From contig JADGKB010000054.1 of the NCBI GenBank assembly GCA_027604185.1, positions 1 to 64,000 of the forward strand: a DNA stretch of 64,000 nt, in the 5' to 3' direction. Position 1 is the first letter of the stretch; each line of letters starts with the position of its first letter. Below, piece after piece: positions 18,830 to 31,300 of this stretch. The notes under the pieces were generated by a model, which saw nothing but the letters and a program-made list of their open reading frames with translations, was not told the origin of the DNA and made no database searches. The position numbers were made by a program, and so were the translations under genes. The DNA comes from Boothiomyces macroporosus. Lineage: Eukaryota; Chytridiomycota; Chytridiomycetes; Rhizophydiales; Terramycetaceae.

Positions 18830-19859
18830 ATGAAATTATTTTTGATCGCTAGTATCGTAAATGCCATCGTTTTAAATTTCCAACAACCGCTCAAAGTCAA
18901 AGAACAAACACTGTTGCAAGTTATCCAGTCACGCCCTGATCTTGTGGTCCTTGGACAATTATTGGCAGAAAGACCAGAATTTGAAACTGCACTTTCAGAT
19001 CCTAATGCTGACCTTACTGTATTTGCTCCTTTGGATTCCGCATTTAGCAAGATTGGACATCCACCACCACCTGAAGCTGTCACCGAAGTATCATATACTA
19101 ACCGCAGATATTGTTTTATCACCTAGTTAATGGTACTATTCCTTCATCAAACTTGTTGGACGGAGATCTATTAGAATCTGGTTTAACTTTGGAGTCTCTC
19201 GATGGGCAAAATCAAGTCATCAAGGTAACTACCAAAGATACTGGTTTAATCACGCTAAACTACCACTCTGTAGTTCATGAAAGCGATATTGTTGCTTCTA
19301 ATGGGGTTATTCACACAGTTGAAAAAATAGTGCTTCCTCCACCATCTCTGTTTTTCACTGCTGCTCATCTACCATTAAAATATGCTGGATTCATTTTAGC
19401 TTTGAAATACACTGGTCTAGATGATATTGTGCGATCCCAGAATTCTTTGACTGTCTTTGCCCCTACAAACAAGGCTTTCCAACAAGTACTTTTTCAAACT
19501 AAAATAGCTTGGATGGGCAAAACTTCGATTCCTGTTCAGCCCTGCAGGAAAAAGAATCCTCACTACAGGATTAAAGTCGCATATCGCCCCAAAGATATTG
19601 TACACTGAAACTGCATTTGCTCACACGCTTCCATTCGTCGTCCAAACATTGAATATTCCATTGTTGGTTAAAGCCGATGCAAAAGCAAAGACAGTAACTC
19701 TTACTAATCCAGATTTTGCTGAATGGAATCGCTCACGTTGAAGATTTTGATGTAATTGGGGCTAACGGAGTTTTGCACGGAATCGACTCGTTCATTGGAG
19801 TAGACTCTGCTGATGACCAAGTACCTGATGATTGGGTCCATATCCTCAATAAAAACTAG
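18830..19859 (+). CDS. Secreted protein with two fasciclin (FAS1) domains
   Basis: Four exons (introns 19088-19107, 19486-19507 and 19694-19712 of 20, 22 and 19 nt) give 322 residues. A signal peptide MKLFLIASIVNAIVLN is followed by FAS1 domain 1 (LTVFAPLDSAFSKIG, ILFYHLVNGTIPSSNLLDG, SNGVIHTVEKIVLPP) and FAS1 domain 2 (YTGLDDIVRSQNSLTVFAPT, FSPAGKRILT, IGANGVLHGIDSFIG). FAS1 domains mediate cell adhesion in extracellular matrix or cell wall. The C-terminus (DDWVHILNKN) is hydrophilic, so there is no GPI signal. ATG 18812 six codons upstream is an alternative start. The last splice is needed to reach the conserved VLHxID motif. Confidence 0.9.
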
Positions 19860-20052
19860 TATTTTTTTGGTTTGATGTTGACACTGAAAATCAGACACTA
19901 TGAAAATAGATGCCCCACTAATTACATAGATTATATTTCCATTGCGTTTTAAATGCATTCAATTTATAGTTCGGTTCTCCCGTTTTGGCATCGGACGAAG
20001 TAGTCCCAAGACACAATGGCATGTGATCCATCTTTTTTTCTTTCAAAATTTA

Positions 20053-21010
20053 ATGTACACTGAAAACAAGGATAAAAAGGGATTCGAATATATTGTAAAG
20101 TCATTGATAGCAGGGGGAATTGCTGGAAGCGCAGCAAAAACAGCAGTAGCACCTTTGGACAGGGTGAAAATATTATTCCAAACTTCACAACCTGCATATG
20201 AGAAATATCAAGGTAATTGGCTTTAATTCAGGCTCAATTCTTGGATATTTTAGAGCATTAAAAGATATACAATTATCTCAAGGAAGCACAGCTCTGTTCA
20301 GAGGTCACTCTGCAACGTTATTGCGTATATTCCCTTACAGCGGAATTAAATTCATGGCATTCGAACAGTGCAAGAGAGTGTTAATTCCAACTAAAGAATA
20401 CAATACCGGACCGCGGAATTTCATTGCGGGATCAATTGCGGGATGTATTGCTTCTGGCATTAGTTACCCATTCGACTTGATTCGAGTCCGTTTAGCATTC
20501 GAAGTCAAATCCAGCCCGCTATCAATTAGCCAAGTGTGCAAAATCGTTTACAACGAACCTAATCATTTGGTAAAGACCAAAGGAACAATTTTGAATTTTT
20601 ATCGTGGACTAACAGTTTCACTTGTTGGAATGATACCTTATGCAGGAGCATCTTTTTACACTTATGAAATGTTGAAAAAGAGAGCCATGGATATATCCAT
20701 TTGTAGAAATGATAACCCTCCACCAGCGCTGAATTGGTGGTCAACAGTGACAATTGGAGCAGTCAGCGGATTGATTGCTCAGACTGTTTCTTACCCATTT
20801 GAAGTAATTAGAAGACATATCCAAGTTTCCACAATCAATGACACATCGAAACAGAGTAGCTTCTTTGGCACAGCCAAGGGAATCTTTAAGCGCAAGGGAT
20901 TCAAAGGGTTTTGGGTTGGATTAGGAATCGGATACTTGAAGGTTACCCCAATGTTTGCAGTGTCTTTTTATACATACGAGTACTGCAAAATACTGTTTAA
21001 TATCGCATAA
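20053..21010 (+). CDS. LEU5: Mitochondrial carrier, LEU5/SLC25A42-like (coenzyme A) transporter
   Basis: Two exons with a 19-nt intron (20213-20231, GTAATTGGCTTTAATTCAG) give 312 residues. Three carrier repeats carry the signatures PLDRVKI, PFDLIRVRL and PFEVIRRHI, each followed by glycine-rich helix pairs. The first repeat reads SLIAGGIAGSAAKTAVAPLD, then RVKILFQTSQP, which is close to yeast LEU5 and animal SLC25A42/A16, carriers moving CoA (with adenine nucleotides) across the inner mitochondrial membrane. ATG 20053 begins MYTENKDKKG just before the first helix. Substrate assignment is by family resemblance; other adenine-nucleotide carriers are possible. Confidence 0.85.
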
Positions 21011-21057
21011 TAAACCAGTCCAAGAAGATAATTTATCAAATTTTTATTAACAGCTTT

Positions 21058-21759
21058 TTAAACAATCAAGGGTTGTCCAACGACATGTAAACGAGTTTTG
21101 CCAGAGCATGATGACCAGATGGCAATCCATAACCCAACAGTCCCAGTCAATCCAATAACGGTCAAGAACAGCGCCAAGAATACTACTGTAATCGGGAACC
21201 CAAAAATCTCTGCCAACACCTCATTGTCGTCCCAGCCAAAAATTACAATAGTTGCACCTGAGCCTACCATTACTATTGATACTATAGTCAAGATGATAAC
21301 CAAAAACCTAAGCCATACATCCTGCCACATTATAACTAGCGGAGAAATTGGTCGTTCTTCGACGATATACGGATCTCTGCATCGGGTACAATCATACAAC
21401 ACTACAGGTGGTTGCTCTTCCGCTAGGAATTCACTTACACTTTGCTGATCTCTTCCTCTTGGTCTAGGAGATCTTGGACGTCGAGGTTGAGGCAAAGATG
21501 AAATATAGCTATCGATACATTCTTGATGGATATACTGCAGTTCAGGGTCTTTACAGCCTTGACATACTCTGATTAGAGGATTTGAAGCCGAGGAGAAAGT
21601 TTCCCAACATGCCCAGCATTTGAATGTTGTATTCTTCTTTGCAGAAAGTAAATTGAGAACAGTTTGATATGGCGATATATAGGATTGGGATGAAGATTCT
21701 TCCTCAAGCAGTGGTGTATTTTCCGTAACCTGTTCTGTAATTATCAAGTCCATTTCCAT
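21058..21759 (-). CDS. RING-CH (MARCH-type) E3 ubiquitin ligase with two membrane helices
   Basis: An intronless protein of 233 residues. Residues ~48-140 form an RING-variant: CWAC, then VCQGC, IHQEC and finally YDCTRC, with the C-x2-C ... H-x2-C ... C-x2-C order. The loop before the last cysteine pair is enlarged by an Arg/Pro-rich insert (PQPRRPRSPRPRGR). Two C-terminal hydrophobic segments follow (FLVIILTIVSIVMVG and FPITVVFLALFLTVIGL). An acidic N-terminus (NTPLLEEE) contains a dileucine-type sorting signal. MARCH proteins ubiquitinate membrane cargo in endosomes or the ER. The spacing C-x2-C in the second pair differs from the usual C-x-C of RING-CH, so activity is not assured. Confidence 0.75.
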   Translation of the reverse strand: MEMDLIITEQVTENTPLLEEESSSQSYISPYQTVLNLLSAKKNTTFKCWACWETFSSASNPLIRVCQGCKDPELQYIHQECIDSYISSLPQPRRPRSPRPRGRDQQSVSEFLAEEQPPVVLYDCTRCRDPYIVEERPISPLVIMWQDVWLRFLVIILTIVSIVMVGSGATIVIFGWDDNEVLAEIFGFPITVVFLALFLTVIGLTGTVGLWIAIWSSCSGKTRLHVVGQPLIV

Positions 21760-22078
21760 TCTAATTGTTGAAATTGATCAAACTTTTCAGGGTGGCTGGT
21801 TGTCAGTTTTGAAACAGGTCACACTCGACACAATCAAGAGATTAACTGTGATCAATACTAATAGTAACTGGTTGTGGATAGCATTTAAATCTGGTTAAAA
21901 ATTAATACCAGGCTGTGGTGAAAAATTGGAATTCAAGTAGTCGGCTACTCGGTTCAATTATCTTGCAATACTTGGAAATAACAATTTAATCGCATCAAGT
22001 GTAATTGGAAGAGTATCTCCAAACACATGATGTCATCCAAGGTGGTTGAAACGCGTCTCGCATACTTCAACTTTTGAA
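21760..22078. other. Intergenic region between divergent MARCH-type and Ca2+-ATPase genes
   Basis: About 320 bp that must contain both promoters. The sequence is AT-rich with no clear TATA box at a fixed distance and no RNA gene or small ORF of note. Confidence 0.35.
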
Positions 22079-25000
22079 ATGTCGATAGAGTTTAAAAATT
22101 CGAGCTATGAGCTTCGAATTGAAGAACTTGGGGAAATTGTGTGTTTCGATAGAAGGTCAGACCCACAGTTAGTTGAAGTGCTGCTTGACACTTATGATGG
22201 AGTTCAAGGAATCGCAATTAGACTAAAGTCGGATATCGAAAAGGGGATTCCGTTAAAGTATACACATAGTCACAATATGCCCACTAAATATGGGCAGGAT
22301 GTCGGCCAAGATATGACCGTAATTGACCAAGAAGATAGGAAAGAAGTGTTTGGAGAGAATATCATTCCTCCGCCCCGCTCTTTAACTATTTTGGAGATTG
22401 TTTGGGACACCATTGTCGAGGACCCTATTCTTAAAATCCTTATCGTTGGTGCTGTTATTGTGCTATCTCTAGGTACCGCGACTTGTCCAGCGGAAGGCTG
22501 GATTGAAGGTCTTGCCATTGTAATTGCGGTTTTCATTGTTTTGTCTGTAACTGCTGGAAATGACTGGTCTAAAGATAGAAAATTCAAGAAGCTTATGCTG
22601 CTCCAAACTGATAAGAGGTGTAGGGTTATCAGAGGCGGTGTAAAGAATGAAATATCTTCATGGGATATTCTGGTTGGTGATGTTGTTGAATTGGTAGTTG
22701 GCGACGAGGTACCAGCAGACGGCATATATATTTCAGGAAACAGATTAATTATCGATGAATCTCCATTGACAGGTGAAACGCAACCTATGAAGAAAAGTAG
22801 GGAGATGCCATTCTTATTTTCCGGCTGTCAAGGTTAATTGCTACTAACGATAGTTAGCGAAGGTAGTGGCTTAATGTTGGTGACTGCTGTTGGGGTTCAA
22901 TCCAGTGGAGGAAAAATCCAAGAACTGCTCAATGCTTCTCAAGATGAAATGACTCCTCTGCAAGAGAAGCTCAAAGATGTGGCAATCCTGATTGGTAAAG
23001 TTGGAGTGGCAGCTGGTGTAATTACTTTTATTGGACTTGCAGTCAGATGGGGAATAGATATTGCTAATGCGACGCCTGTCTCTAGTACAGCCTGCAGCTC
23101 TGCCTCTAGTGGAGGAACCGGTGTCTTGGATCGCTTAGCAGCTATTGTTGAAGATTTCGTTATTGCAATAACTGTCATTGTCGTAGCTGTACCGGAAGGT
23201 TTGCCACTTGCAGTTACTCTTGCATTGTCTCTTTCAATGTTCAAGATGATGCGGGATAACTGCTTTGTTCGACATTTAGATGCCTCTGAAACCATGGGCC
23301 AAGCTACGACGGTCTGTACAGATAAAACAGGAACCCTCACTTACAACAGAATGTCTGTAGTGCGTATTATGGTTGGTGATCGTATCTACAAAGGAGAAGG
23401 CTCGGGTGACAAAGATGCAATGCCATTTTCACCAAAAACATTTGCAAACGAAATTAGGGCGGTATTGGCTGATGGTATCTGCATCAACTCGAATTGTTTC
23501 ATCAAAAATGAAGAGCTTTTAGACGAGCCTGGAGTGCTACCAATCTTTGTTGGCTCTGCAACTGAAGGTGCTCTCTTGGTATTTGCAAGAAAAATAGGAG
23601 TTAATTATAAAACAGTGCGTCAGAGAATCAAGATTGTTGAAAATGGAATTTGGTCATTCTCTGCTGAAAAAAAGAGAATGTCTACTCTGGTTGAACATGA
23701 TAACAGTTACCGCCTATACACTAAAGGTGCTTCTGAAATTATTTTATCTCTCTGTACCAAAGCTTTGAATTCGGAAACAATGGAAGTAGCCCCAATCACC
23801 GCTAACGAAATTTCCATCATTAGTAAAAACATTAAAGCCTGGGCTTCTGAAGGGTTGCGTACTTTTGCGCTTGCATACAAGGATGTCACAACCAAATACG
23901 ACAGCAGCATTGATGACAACATTGACTCTGATTTAATTTTCATAGCTTTAATTGCAATTAAGGATCCTCTCAGAAAAGAAATTCCGGGAGCAGTTGCAAT
24001 GTGTCAGAAAGCTGGGTTAACGATTAGAATGGTCACTGGAGATAACATCTTGACCGCGACCAAGATAGCTAAAGAATGTAATATTTTTCACGGTGATGGT
24101 ATAGCTTTGGAAGGCCCTGTTTTCCGAGCAATGTCGGACGAGGAAAAATTAGCAGCAGTACCAAAACTACAAGTAAATATTTATAACATTAGGTAATGGC
24201 CCGTTGCTCCCCAGCTGACAAATTTGAACTGGTTACACTGCTGAAATCTCTGGGGGAAGTTGTTGCTGTAACTGGGGATGGTACTAATGATGCGCCAGCA
24301 TTGAAAGCTGCAGATATTGGCTTTTCTATGGGAATCTCTGGGACTCAGATTGCAATGAATGCTTCTGACATTGTCCTTCTTGATGACAACTTTGCTTCCA
24401 TTGTCCAAGCCATTCGATGGGGGAGAAACGTTCTTTGTACCATTAGAAAGTTCTTGCAATTTCAGCTTGGTATCAACTTGGCTGCTGTAATTGTCACGTT
24501 TTTAGGGTCCGTTATTACTGGTTCATCTCCATTAAGCACTGTGCAGCTGCTATGGATCAACTTAATCATGGATTCGTTTGGTGCCATTGCGCTTGCATCA
24601 GATGAGCCAGATGCAAACATATTGGATGAAGCCCCACAAAGAAAGCAAGATCCCATGCTGACAAATGGAATGAAAGAGTACATTTTGCTTCAGACTGTTT
24701 ACCAAACGATTGTATTGCTGTTCTTGATAATTTGGGGTGACACAGTTATCCCTAACTATAACACCAATCTGGCTTTTGTCACCGGCTTTCCATCTATTCG
24801 AACTAAAACTCTGGTGTTCAATACCTTTATTCTGATGCAGCTGTCAAATTTAGTGTGCGCGAGGAATATCAATGGTGAATTGAACATGTTCGTTGGGTTT
24901 TTCAAGAACAAGTACTTTCTAATGATTTTAACGATCATCATTCTCGTTCAGCTGTTTGCCGTTTGTATTGCGTATAGTCTATTCAACTGCATTCCTTTGT

Positions 25001-25269
25001 CCCTAACAGAGTGGGGTATCTGCTTTATATTTATGGGTATCAATATCCCAGTAGTGTTCATTGAAAGAATCTTCAGTAAAGTGGTTAATGCAATTAGAAA
25101 AAAGAAACAGCAAAGAAGAGTACAAGTAGAAAAGACAGACAAGCAATCCTACACCACAATACTCCATTCTGAGAGAGATTACGCTGGCCCTGACCATGTC
25201 ATTAATATGCCTGCGAGTAATCTACCGGATATCAGAGCTGCTCCACGAATGATGCCTCTAGCCGACTAA
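22079..25269 (+). CDS. PMC1: Plasma-membrane/vacuolar-type Ca2+-transporting P-type ATPase (PMCA/PMC1)
   Basis: Three exons (introns 22833-22853 and 24173-24192, 21 and 20 nt) give 1,049 residues. The actuator motif is LTGETQPMKK. The P-type hallmarks are VVAVPEGLPLAVTLALSL in M4, the phosphorylation site CTDKTGTLTYN with Asp408, KGASE in the nucleotide-binding domain, MVTGDN, and VTGDGTNDAPALKAADIGFS at the hinge, followed by the six C-terminal helices. PEGLP with one Ca2+ site and the order of segments is that of PMCA (P2B) pumps, which export Ca2+ from the cytosol. The C-terminus has a basic stretch (IRKKKQQRRVQ) that could be an autoinhibitory calmodulin-binding region. Confidence 0.93.
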
Positions 25270-25378
25270 TCTTAATAGAAAATTTAGTAAATCAAAATTA
25301 CTTTATTAATTTGATTTCTTTGTCAAATTTACATTCCTTTCCAAGTTTGTTTTGGAGAGTGTGTTCAATGCTTCTTCC

Positions 25379-28300
25379 TTACGTATGTCTAGTCGAGATA
25401 CTTCCGTTACTTGCTCCACCTACTGTTATAGCTTTGTTTACCTTCATCTTTTCAACGGCCATTGAAATTCTATTCGTATACCATTTCTTATTCTTTGGCT
25501 GAAGTACTTCAGGGATTGCTGGAGGTCTTACTACAAATGGGCCTATCTCTGGCCTTGCTACATTTGGCTCAATTGGAGGTATCCATTGCATTTCTTGGCT
25601 TGGGAGCTTTAACCCAATCCTTACTACAGGTAAAAGTACCTTCCAAAGATTTTGATCTGTTTCCGCGTATCTCTCTTCTTGCTTAATCAGGTCATATTTT
25701 GCATCTAGCGATTCATCTGCTCGAACATATGTCTTCATGGCCTCGAATTCAGCCGAAGTGTGGATTGTTGCTGAAACTTGCACCACTATACACTTATTGA
25801 CATAAAGGTTTTTCGTTTTGACCACGAATGAAAAGGAGTCAGATCCATCAATTATTCCCTACAGTCAAATCTCTTTTACCTCTATTACAACATAGATTTT
25901 TTCCTTTTTATGTGGAGGGATTTTGCAGTTGCATGGTGATACTGAGTATGATATTCTTTTCTCTGCGCTAAGGTATAAAAAGTTTTCTGCCAGAGGATCT
26001 CCTTTCATATTAAATGCTCCAAGCTCCAAATATGTGTCACCAGAATTCTCAATTTCAAACATTTTTCGAACTTTGGTCTTTGAGCTGATTTTGTTGAACT
26101 TGATTTGAATTTTGGAAACTTCCACTCCTCCCAATTCTGATGATATTTTCGATATGTCTAAATCATCATCTAGTGACTTGATATCTTGTCCTTCAACATG
26201 GAACCCAAAAGTTCCTCCTTGGCCCGCGAATACTATATGATCTAGTGCGACCACTTCGCTTCTGTTACTAGCAGGTCTCTCTGCAGGTGTTCCTAGGCGT
26301 ATTTCTTGCCAAGTCATTGGAATTTCGTGTTCTTTGTATTGCATTTCCCCATCGTCTCCTTCAGCAATTTCATCCAACTGGAAAAATGTAATTCTTCCTG
26401 TTTCGGCTGCCATTTGGTCTTTTGGTGCGTAAAGCACTTTTACGACTTTTGTTTCTCCTGGAGCCAATTCGAATTCCGATATTGTTGCGAAAAAGTTTGG
26501 ATTGTTGGATTTAGGTCGAATTCGCATTCTTAATTCCGTAGGATTATGGACAGTCACCTCCTTGTATTCCGGTTCTTTCACACCAACAACGCCAAAATCT
26601 GTTTCTGGACTACTAACGTCTAGCTTGGGTCGAACAGCATTACCTAAAAGTACAATAGTGAATTTCTCGCTATCTACCTCAAACGTTGCTTCAGCTTGAT
26701 AGTGAACATCATTTTGGGGAACAAAATGCAGAGTGATTGAATATTCGCCACCAGCGGCAGCGACTCCTTCAGTAGGCAGATCGACCCGGAATATGTCTTT
26801 ATAGTTTTCTTCCACAGCCAACTTCCAATTTTTAACTCTCTTTCCTGGATTCATAAAGGTAAAGGACCTAGTAGCTTGATTTTGAACGAAAATGGACCCA
26901 AAATCTATCTCTTCAGGGATAACTATGGATTCTCCAATCTATGTTAAAATGCTCTTACATCAAACAATGTAGCTGATACAGAGATTGATTGCCTTTCCAA
27001 ATAATCCATATTGGTATTTACGATCAGCAGGCCTTCAATTACAATATTCTTCTCGACAATGTTTTGTATTTGCTCTTCGGACAGGCCCAGCACATTTATT
27101 TGAAGATCTTCGCTACTTCCGCCGTCTATTTGGTCACGGTATGGGGAAATATCAAATTTCTACATTAAAAAATAGTACTGCAATTGGTTCAGCAGAAAAT
27201 TCCAGATCTAACTGATATTTGATCATGAAACTATTTGGATTAAATATAAAATATTTCTTGGATGCACCTCTGTCCATCGGCTAAATTAGAAAAAGGAATA
27301 CCACTAAACCAAAGTCTATCTTTTCAATCGGCGGTGCAGATCTAAAATCGCTAGGCTGCACGGTGCGATACAAGAGGGACAACGGCAGGATTTGAATTGT
27401 GTATCTCACTGGGATAGTCGCTAAAATGACAGAACCTCTTTGTATGATTAAAGAATGCTCTTGTAGGTTGCCAAGCGGTAGTGAATGCACAAATTCCGGA
27501 TCAAGCAACTCTCCAGTACTATATTTGGGTTCGACATAGAAATTTAGGACTATCGCGGCGTGAGATCGGTTGTCTTCACTTTCACTTCCTTCTAATCTAA
27601 TATTCCTTTGAGTTACTTTGACAAATTGACTCTCAATTGTTGAGCCTGTTTCACAAACTGATACTTCCAGGTCAAGCCCCACTTTGCAATCATTCTCTAT
27701 TATAATCTGTGTCAAATATTTCTTTACCTCCTGTTCTATCAGTTCAGCGATATTCATTTCCCCAAATTCGACCGAGGCTGGAAGGCCATCCTGGTATATA
27801 GCAACAGGTTCTGATATACCTTTAGCAACAAAAGTTGCCGCGCCAACTGAAGTCTGAAGAGTAACATTGGTTTCATAATCACTGCTGATGATGCCGGTAA
27901 AGGTCACTTTTATCGAAATAGTTTCGCCAGCTTTAATCACACCTTCCAACGGAGAAATTGTAAATTCATCCGAGTTATCCCACGAAGTAATATTGTATAC
28001 ACAAAGTGCTGTACCAGGGTTTGAAAACTTGGCTTCGAGAGTTTTACTATCACCAATCGCGATCAACCCAAAGTCCAACAGCGGAGTGTCAATAACGAAT
28101 AGAGGGTTTCCAACTCCTCCCTGAAGTTCAAGCTGGGAAAACACTACCCAATTACCTTGATCGTCATCCTAATATCAGAAATAGGGTTACAGAGCATTTT
28201 TCAATGATTAGTTGAGCATTTTGCAAGTCGTCTCCTCTACCTTTGACTGCTTGGAAGATAGCCTGGATAATTCCAGTTGCATTTGGCTCCAACGTTCCAC

Positions 28301-31300
28301 TTTCACCGCCTTCATCAATTTTCCAGTCCAGAATTTCATCATTCCCAGCACTATTCAATATCTTTGCCCTATAATGTATCTTTTTGTTACTAAAGTTTGT
28401 TATTTTTCTGGTTGCTACCATGGATTCCCCAGCGGCAATCCTGCCTATATTGATTGCTTCTTGGTTATCCAAAGCCATCTCTGTGGAATAATATCTGAAT
28501 TGAAAAGGAAATTCTGTTGATGCTTTTTCAATCAATTCAGTATTTACAACCAGTTTCCCTTCCACTAGTGCATCTTTTGTAAGGCATATGGAAACAGTGA
28601 TTTCAACTTCTTGATTTGGCGCAATGGGTTGACCGATTTCCCAATTTTTAAATGACAAATTAAACGAAGCAGCAAGCTTGATAGGCTCAAATTTTAGTTC
28701 AAGTGGTATATCTGCAGTTCCTGTGTTTTTGATAATCAATTTTCTGGACTGTTCGACATTAATTGGTGTGTTTTCAAAATCAAGAGCACCTGAGGCTGCC
28801 CAAGTCTTTAAGATAGATCTTCCTTTCACAGCGATGGACTGGTATCCTGCTTTATTCAGACCTGAAGTAAAAAGTAAGTTGTCTCTCAATTTTTCTACTT
28901 GTTCGGGTGTATAGATAACTTCCATGGTCAGTGTATTTCCTGGTGCGATGATTATTGCCCCGTTAATCCTTTCCACAAGGATAATAATGTTCTTGTTTGG
29001 ATGGCTAACATCTAAATTCGCTTCAATTTGTCCGATATTCTTAACAGTGATCTTTTTACTATATTGCAAACCTATTAGACAGTTTCCAAAATCAAGTCCA
29101 TTGAAATCCTTATCTTCTTGGCAATGGTATTGAAACTCTAACTTTGAAACTCCACCTTCACCCCGCAAGGACATAACTGTTGGTCCGTCTTTCCATGCCA
29201 TTTTTAATGTTGCTAGATAGTATCCTTCCCTTTGCGGATTAAACGTTATTGTAATATGCGTTTTATAGGTCGGATCGGTTTTTCCAGCTTGCGGGTCTAT
29301 TCTAAACGATGAAAGATCCGACTCATTTTTAGAAACAATATCTAAATCCCAGGCGCCTTCGAACGAACCGACATTGTTGATGAATATCTTTTTTGTAGCT
29401 AACTGGCCTTTGGTTACAAGTCCAAAATCAACAGAGTCGTTTGATAATATCAATTCCGGGTTTCCTATGGAGCCAGTTAACGCAAATGAAAAGATTTCTT
29501 CATCGTTGGAAGTTACAGAAAATCCTTGTCTGTAAAATCCTGACGTGATTCCGGTAAAGGTGGCCGAAATATTCACTGCTTCGCCAGGCGCCAATATCCC
29601 TGCTGCATTTTCGATATTAAAGAATTCCGTCGTTTTGTCACTACAATTTTTAGGAACAACAAAATCAGATTTGATTGGGATAATATTATACTCCAATGGT
29701 ATATTTCCTTCATTTGGAAGATTGAACAATAGAGTAGAGCTGGTTCTTTCTCCTCCACAAATAAGATCTAATGGATATACGTTATTTTCAAATTTCCATA
29801 CAGATTTGTTATGGAGCTCAATTGTTTCAAGAATTGAATCAATTGCTATCGCAGACATGTGTAGTTTTTTGAGTGACTGTTGCAAGAGTTCTCTATTCGG
29901 TATCCATGCATCATTGATCAATTTCGTCTTCACTGTTTTAATGGTAGTTTTAGTGCTGGCCATAAATTTGGATATGATGTCTTGCAGTTCAGCAATCTTT
30001 TCAGGTTCTTCCTCGGCAATTTCAAGAGATACACCAAATTTTTGGGCAGTCTCCAATATTCTTTCGAATTCACCCCTGTGCTGTTGTATTTCACGCAGGT
30101 TGATCATTTCTTTACCAGAATTTAAGATGCCTTCATTTTCGCTCGCAGAAGGGTTTTTTTCTTTGGCTAGCTGGCTGGTCTTTTCCTTTTCAACCTTTTT
30201 CTGCTCACCAACTTTCTTTTGAGTGGTGTATGAATCATCCAACTGAGTTTTCCGAGATTTATCTTTCATATCTGTGAGAGGCTCCAAATCTGACTTTGCT
30301 TGACTACTTGAAACCTCTGGTTGTTGATGTTCATCCCTAAGCTTTTCTGTTTCATTAAAACCAGAGGGTTGCTTCATATTTTGGGGCGATTCCGCAGTAT
30401 TTATTCTGGATTCAAATTTAAAGTCGCCACTGGCAGGTTGAGATTGTAGAGCCTCTCTGCTGTCAAGTGAATTTCCTTCCAAGCTATCCAATTTGTTGGA
30501 TACAGGAGTGGTTACTAGTGAATAAGAATTAGATCCTGACTCTTGAGAGTCAGTTTTCCTTACGACCCTTCTTCCGGGATGATAGCTCCCGAAGCTACGT
30601 GAATTTCTGCTTGATGGCAAGGAAGACAACCTTTGGTCAGGAGATCTGACAGCAGATGGTGTTGCCCCTCGACCTTTCATCAGTGTTTCATATGAATAGG
30701 CGGGATCGAGTTGAGTAATCACATTTTCTAGCTCCTCCTCCATTCTACTTAATTCTTCCATAAAGCCTTTGGACGAAGCTCGGCTATCTGTCGATGGAGT
30801 ACTTGCACTACCACTTTTATCTTGTGTAGTTTTTCCCGGTCGAGGTTTGAACGAAGGGTCCTTTTTTGGAATAGTGGCTGTTTCAATAGCTAATTTCTTA
30901 TTGTTGTTTTGCATAATTTCAACTTCGGCAGTTTTCAGTCCCGCAAGACATTCATAAAGGTTATCTATATGGTTTTTCATCAGATTTTTTGTAGTTTCCA
31001 GAGTATTTGCAGGAAGTTCTGGGACATTCTTCTTTGATTTAGTCTGTTTTTTATCGCTTTTGGGAGTTGCTATTTGTCTCGCATAATTGGTCGTTACCAC
31101 TGGGGCTTTAATTTTCACAATTGCCTGTCCACCAACGGCTTTTACTTGGATCAAGTGCCTTTCTCCAACTTTTGTGGAAACTGAAAACGTTGCTTGGTAG
31201 TTCATCGCATAATCCTTGGGTAAAACTGATAATTTAAACGCCATCATCTCTCCTGATGCTATAATACCATGAGTAGGTTCGACAAAAAAGAAATCAAATT

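Noticed and set aside
29545..30222. 225-codon plus-strand ORF inside the giant gene
   Set aside because: It is a shadow of the coding strand, hydrophobic and unlike any family, within a continuous 1,250-codon exon.
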